DNA from: an uncultured Clostridia bacterium
GTDB lineage: Bacteria; Bacillota; Clostridia; UBA1381
NCBI GenBank assembly: GCA_947626135.1
Contig: CANQQZ010000004.1
Coordinates: 1-64,000 of the forward strand
Length of the DNA stretch: 64,000 bases
Reading direction: 5' to 3'
In this document: positions 60,649 through 64,000 of the stretch, in pieces
Layout: every line of letters starts with the position of its first letter
Numbering within the stretch: position 1 is the first letter of the stretch
Program-made: the position numbers and the translations under genes
Notes under the pieces: generated by a model
Told to the model about the DNA's origin: nothing
Database searches by the model: none
What the model saw: the letters and a program-made list of their open reading frames with translations, nothing else

Positions 60649-63225
60649 TCACGGAATTACGGGCGTCCAGTACTGCTTGTTATAAATATCGGTGATCCTG
60701 TAAGCAGCCTGCGTCTCTCCGCCCACATCGACATTGCTTATGGTCATATTGTCGGTAACGGTCATCTGCTCACCAAGATAATAGCTGTCCTCGTACCCGC
60801 CGTCATAGGTGTAATAGTCGCAGATAAAGTCAAGCTTGTCGCCCGCCTTTAATTCCGTCAGACCCTTCGCAACCGTTTCGGTCTCCGTCTCGTCGTAATC
60901 CGTCTGCGCGCCCAAAATGCGCCCGTCGGGATTCCCGCTGTCAAACGACAGTATAAGGTTCACCCGCTGACCGTTAAGCATGGCGGGGACGCGTCCCAGA
61001 ATCGTATAGCTTTCCCCGTCGTCGATATCGCTCATGAAATAGTACGGAACCGGCTGACCGTTTATCGCGAGCCATGTGTTATCGTTTTCGCCGATAAGAT
61101 TGCCGTCGCCGTCAAATTCGTATACATTGTCCAGTCCGAGGTCTATAAAGCCCTCGCCGTCATCATAGAACATATTCAGTTCCAGCTGCTGCACAATGTC
61201 CCATTCTTTTGCCGGAAGCTCGAGAACAGTCTGTCCGTCCTTATTTCGGCTCCATACGATATCGCTTTCGTTTATCATGTTGTCCTCAAGATATTCCGCC
61301 GTTTCCCCGAGCGATTTTCCGCTCAGAAGCTGAGACAAAAAGCCGGTATTAGAGCCGTTCAGTCCGGAAACGTTTCCGCAGCCGCCGCCCGCGAGCGACT
61401 GCAAGAGCTGCGCTATCGCGTCGGCGCTCTGCGCTCCGCCCGACGATGAGCCCAATTCTCCGAGCAGCGAGCCGAGCGGCGAGCCCGTGCCCCCGGACGC
61501 CGCCTGACCGCTCACCGCCATGCCGGCAAAATCGCTTATACAGCGCACGTAATCCTCATCCATGCCTATTTCCTTATACGTCTTGATCGCCGTGTCAACC
61601 TTAGACGTTCTCTTGTACGGGAAATATATGGACAATCCGTATGCATGCGTCATGTTTTTCGACGTGAGATTGTATTTAACGGCGCTCTCAAGCGTTTTCG
61701 AGAGCTTTTTGCCGGCGCCTGTGCCGATATTGTCCGCGAGGTTTATAACGTCCACCTGGTCAATGCCCTGCGCCTGCGCGAATTCGCGCGTCCGGCTTCT
61801 CGCGTCGGAAACGGTTTTGTAGTCGCTGCTTCTTATCATTTTGCTCGTCGCCTCGGAAAACTCCGACAGCGCGTCCGGAGCCGTGGTCTCAAGCTCCGCC
61901 AGGTCGACTACCGAAAGCGTCGTCTGCTGTCCCGGGCATTTTTGCGCGCAGGTATTCACGAAATCGTCCGCTATTGTTTTTCCTATCTCAATGGTGGGCG
62001 CGGACGTATTCCCCGAAAGCTGCGTAAGCCAGTTTGTGTAATACCAGCCGACTCCCGGCTCTGTCTCCTCGGACGCTATCATGTAATCGGCATAGTCGCT
62101 GAGCATCAGACCGTTTTCAAGCGTCGCCATAAGGCATGCGTCAAAGCCGATAAAATCGAAATCCACTCCCGCGTCCTTTAACGCGCGGTCGATACCGTCG
62201 AGCGTCATGGAGCCGCTGTTGGGACGGCGCTGGTCATAGCCGTACCCGGTCAGCGAGCCGCCGCCGTGATCCCATAAAATAAGCTCGTTTCTGTTCGCGG
62301 GGAAATTGCGCGCGCACCATTTTATGTACCCGGACAGCGTTTCCGGGCTTGTCATAGACCCGTCGCCCGCGTTTTGGTTAAGGCAGGTAAGCCCGCCGTT
62401 CTTTATCTGATAAATCTGGTTCGTTCTGCTGCTTATAATATTATTTTTCCAGCCGGTGCAGCCTCCGGTAAACACTATAACGTTTACGCTATCGCCCAAA
62501 TCAGCCGCAGCCATCTCCTGCAAATCGGCAGTCGCCATTCCGCCTCTCGACTCGAGATCCGTGCCGCACATATATACCATGACAGTCACGGTATCGTTGC
62601 CGCCGCCTTTAATAACGGTACGCTTCTCGCGCGCGCCGTCCGCGACGGAATAATTGAGCGTTCCGGTATTGCCTCCGTTCCAGGGGCTGTTCGCGTAGCT
62701 GCCGCCGGTTTGTCCGCCCATGAGCGACGAAAGGAGATCGCCTATGCCGTCCGATTGCTGCTGCGTGTAACCGCCGTAATCGGAATATCCGCCCGTGCCG
62801 TAGGTGTAGCCGCCGTAAAGCGGCGACGAATTCGGCACTCCCGTACCGTACATTGAAAACATGTTTGAAATCATGCTGCATCCGCCCATAAGCAAGAAAA
62901 CAACTATAATGACGATCAGGCACCCGCAGCCGCAGCCGCTGTTTCTGCGTCCGGCGGGAGTGCCCATAAACATGCCGCCCATGCCGTTCTGCGGACCGCC
63001 GTACATGCCGCCGCCCATGCCGCCGAGCAGACTGCCCAATATGCCCTTGTTTCCTTCGTTCCCGCTGCCGCCGGGGTTCCCGGCTCCTTCCTTCGGACGG
63101 TTCCCGTAACCGCCGGGATTTCCGACCGGTCCGCCTGTCCCCAGTCCGCTGCCGCGCCTGTGTACTCCCGTTCCTCCGCCTGTGACGTGCTTTTCACGCC
63201 CGCGGGGTCTGTTTTGCTTATCCAT
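60649..63225 (-). CDS. Membrane-anchored clostripain-like cysteine protease (C11 family)
   Basis: 858 residues. A Gly/Pro-rich cytoplasmic N-terminus (~1-100), one membrane helix after a Cys cluster (CGCGCLIVIIVVFLLMGGC, ~97-117), a Gly/Tyr-rich spacer and a C11 caspase-like domain (~205-560): TVMVYMCGTDLESRGGMAT, LILWDHGGGSLTGYG (catalytic His) and IGFDACLMAT (catalytic Cys). A C-terminal beta-rich domain completes it. The catalytic dyad is intact, so an active Arg/Lys-type protease is expected on the cell surface; a self-cleavage site cannot be told. GAAGGTGG lies upstream of the ATG. Confidence 0.88.
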   Translation of the reverse strand: MDKQNRPRGREKHVTGGGTGVHRRGSGLGTGGPVGNPGGYGNRPKEGAGNPGGSGNEGNKGILGSLLGGMGGGMYGGPQNGMGGMFMGTPAGRRNSGCGCGCLIVIIVVFLLMGGCSMISNMFSMYGTGVPNSSPLYGGYTYGTGGYSDYGGYTQQQSDGIGDLLSSLMGGQTGGSYANSPWNGGNTGTLNYSVADGAREKRTVIKGGGNDTVTVMVYMCGTDLESRGGMATADLQEMAAADLGDSVNVIVFTGGCTGWKNNIISSRTNQIYQIKNGGLTCLNQNAGDGSMTSPETLSGYIKWCARNFPANRNELILWDHGGGSLTGYGYDQRRPNSGSMTLDGIDRALKDAGVDFDFIGFDACLMATLENGLMLSDYADYMIASEETEPGVGWYYTNWLTQLSGNTSAPTIEIGKTIADDFVNTCAQKCPGQQTTLSVVDLAELETTAPDALSEFSEATSKMIRSSDYKTVSDARSRTREFAQAQGIDQVDVINLADNIGTGAGKKLSKTLESAVKYNLTSKNMTHAYGLSIYFPYKRTSKVDTAIKTYKEIGMDEDYVRCISDFAGMAVSGQAASGGTGSPLGSLLGELGSSSGGAQSADAIAQLLQSLAGGGCGNVSGLNGSNTGFLSQLLSGKSLGETAEYLEDNMINESDIVWSRNKDGQTVLELPAKEWDIVQQLELNMFYDDGEGFIDLGLDNVYEFDGDGNLIGENDNTWLAINGQPVPYYFMSDIDDGESYTILGRVPAMLNGQRVNLILSFDSGNPDGRILGAQTDYDETETETVAKGLTELKAGDKLDFICDYYTYDGGYEDSYYLGEQMTVTDNMTISNVDVGGETQAAYRITDIYNKQYWTPVIP

Positions 63226-63375
63226 AATCCCGCCACCTTCTTTAATTCATCAGTCTGTTACCTGCCGCGTGCCCGCTTAAGGCATAAATGCTCCGCAATA
63301 TATAATATCATATCATAATTTGACGAGCCGTACAAGAGAAAACTGCAAATATTACCCCGTTTTTATATGCGCGGG

Positions 63376-63425
63376 CAAAAAAATAACGTGTCAAGCCGCA
63401 CCGAGTGCGGCATGGCGCGTTATTT
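63376..63425 (-). terminator. Terminator after the MATE gene
   Basis: AATAACG (63383-63389) pairs with CGTTATT (63419-63425), with inner GCCGCA/TGCGGC; on the minus strand a run of T's follows. Between 63226 and 63440 no other feature is seen. Confidence 0.85.
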
Positions 63426-63440
63426 TCATTATATGCGCGG

Positions 63441-64000
63441 TCATGAGAGCCGCCGGTATGTCATTATAATCACCGCGGCGGACATTATAAACGTCAGCGC
63501 GTCGGACACCGGCATCGAGTACAAAACGCCGTCAAGACCGAAATATGCCGGCAAAATCAGCGCAAAGCCTACGCCGAAAACGATTTCCCTTACCATTGAC
63601 AGCATCGTTGACGCGGCAGCCCTTCCCATAGCCTGAAGGAATATAAACGCGGCTTTGTTCACACACGCGAAAATCATCATGCACAGGTAAATCCGAAACG
63701 ATTTTACGGCGAAATCGGTGTAGTACGCGCTCTCGTTCGCCGCGCCGAATACCGCGATAAGCTGACGCGGGCAAAGCTCGGCGATGAGCAGCGCCGCCGC
63801 TCCGACAGCCGCCTCGCACACGAGCAGCATGGTGAACAGCTTTTTCACTCTCGCATTCTCCCCCGCGCCCATATTAAAGCCGACTATCGGTATGCATCCC
63901 GCCGCCATGCCTACCACGATCGAGATAACAATCTGGAAGAATTTCATTACTATCCCGACGACCGCCATAGGTATCTGCGCGTACTGCGGCTGCGAAAAAA
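63441..64000 (-). CDS. MATE-family efflux transporter, C-terminal part (cut by window edge)
   Basis: The last ~186 codons of a MATE transporter; the frame is open to base 64000, so the true N-terminus lies outside. Six hydrophobic helices remain. FQIVISIVVGMAAGCIPIVGFNMGAGENARVKKLF is the conserved MATE mid-region (G-x-x-x-GAG-N-x-x-R). This group (MepA/NorM-like) exports cationic drugs using Na+ or H+. The internal ATG at 63966-63968 is only a Met within the protein. Confidence 0.9.
   Translation of the reverse strand, partial: FSQPQYAQIPMAVVGIVMKFFQIVISIVVGMAAGCIPIVGFNMGAGENARVKKLFTMLLVCEAAVGAAALLIAELCPRQLIAVFGAANESAYYTDFAVKSFRIYLCMMIFACVNKAAFIFLQAMGRAAASTMLSMVREIVFGVGFALILPAYFGLDGVLYSMPVSDALTFIMSAAVIIMTYRRLS

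Overview
The window looks like the chromosome of an anaerobic, Gram-positive Clostridia-type Firmicute of roughly 50% GC. Lineage markers are SpoIIID, RemB (DUF370), an Asp23/Gls24 protein, a T-box leader before aspS, the indirect gatCAB route to Asn/Gln-tRNA, an SOS box of the Bacillus type and many canonical sigma-A promoters. No genus can be named from this sequence alone.

Region 1 (1-15.3 kb) is an accessory island. It has a tyrosine recombinase at the left edge, a YARHG/TM2 membrane-protein pair, a regulatory trio (XRE regulator, membrane-anchored Ser/Thr kinase homologue, second HTH regulator) and then a five-gene operon that I read as a compact BREX type 3-like phage-defence system: brxF-like, brxC, DNA methylase (pglX), pglZ and brxA-like. 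The canonical type 3 helicase gene brxHII is not present between pglX and pglZ or elsewhere in the window. The BrxF-like protein has no Walker A motif. A ~60-nt promoter-linked hairpin element occurs three times, once in front of the YARHG/TM2 pair and twice in tandem in front of the BREX-like operon. This suggests shared control and is the most novel signal in the window.

Region 2 (15.4-22.7 kb) is housekeeping: coaBC, a phosphoglucomutase/phosphomannomutase, an MscS channel, and an operon asp23-nusB-xseA-xseB-ispA with a clear promoter.

Region 3 (22.9-30.3 kb) is a second accessory patch starting at a tRNA-Lys gene. A large serine recombinase ends antisense inside the tRNA and has lost a conserved catalytic Arg. 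It is followed by an ATPase-gene remnant, a GNAT, a TfoX-like protein, a recombinase scrap, an ABC exporter, a methyltransferase and another GNAT. Two related repeat/terminator units at 26.5 and 30.2 kb bracket the ABC-MTase-GNAT block.

Region 4 (30.3-36.8 kb) is the Asp/Asn/Glu/Gln tRNA charging unit: T-box, aspS, gatC, gatA, gatB. aspS is flanked on both sides by related MITE-like elements; one lies between the T-box and aspS, the other supplies the aspS stop codon and is followed by a twice-frameshifted GNAT pseudogene.

Region 5 (36.8-49.1 kb) holds a GH106-like glycosidase, a YneA-like SOS-controlled LysM protein, spoIIID, cysK, an ECF S component, a giant secreted SGNH esterase with Pro/Glu/Thr repeats, a chromate-transporter pair and a nucleoid-associated protein.

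Region 6 (49.2-56.9 kb) is a replication/stringent-response block on the + strand: recJ, relA, yaaA, recF, remB, gyrB. Region 7 (56.9-64 kb) encodes secreted or surface proteins (aBig/DUF6273 protein, DUF1961 protein, clostripain-like protease) and the 3' part of a MATE exporter that runs off the right edge.
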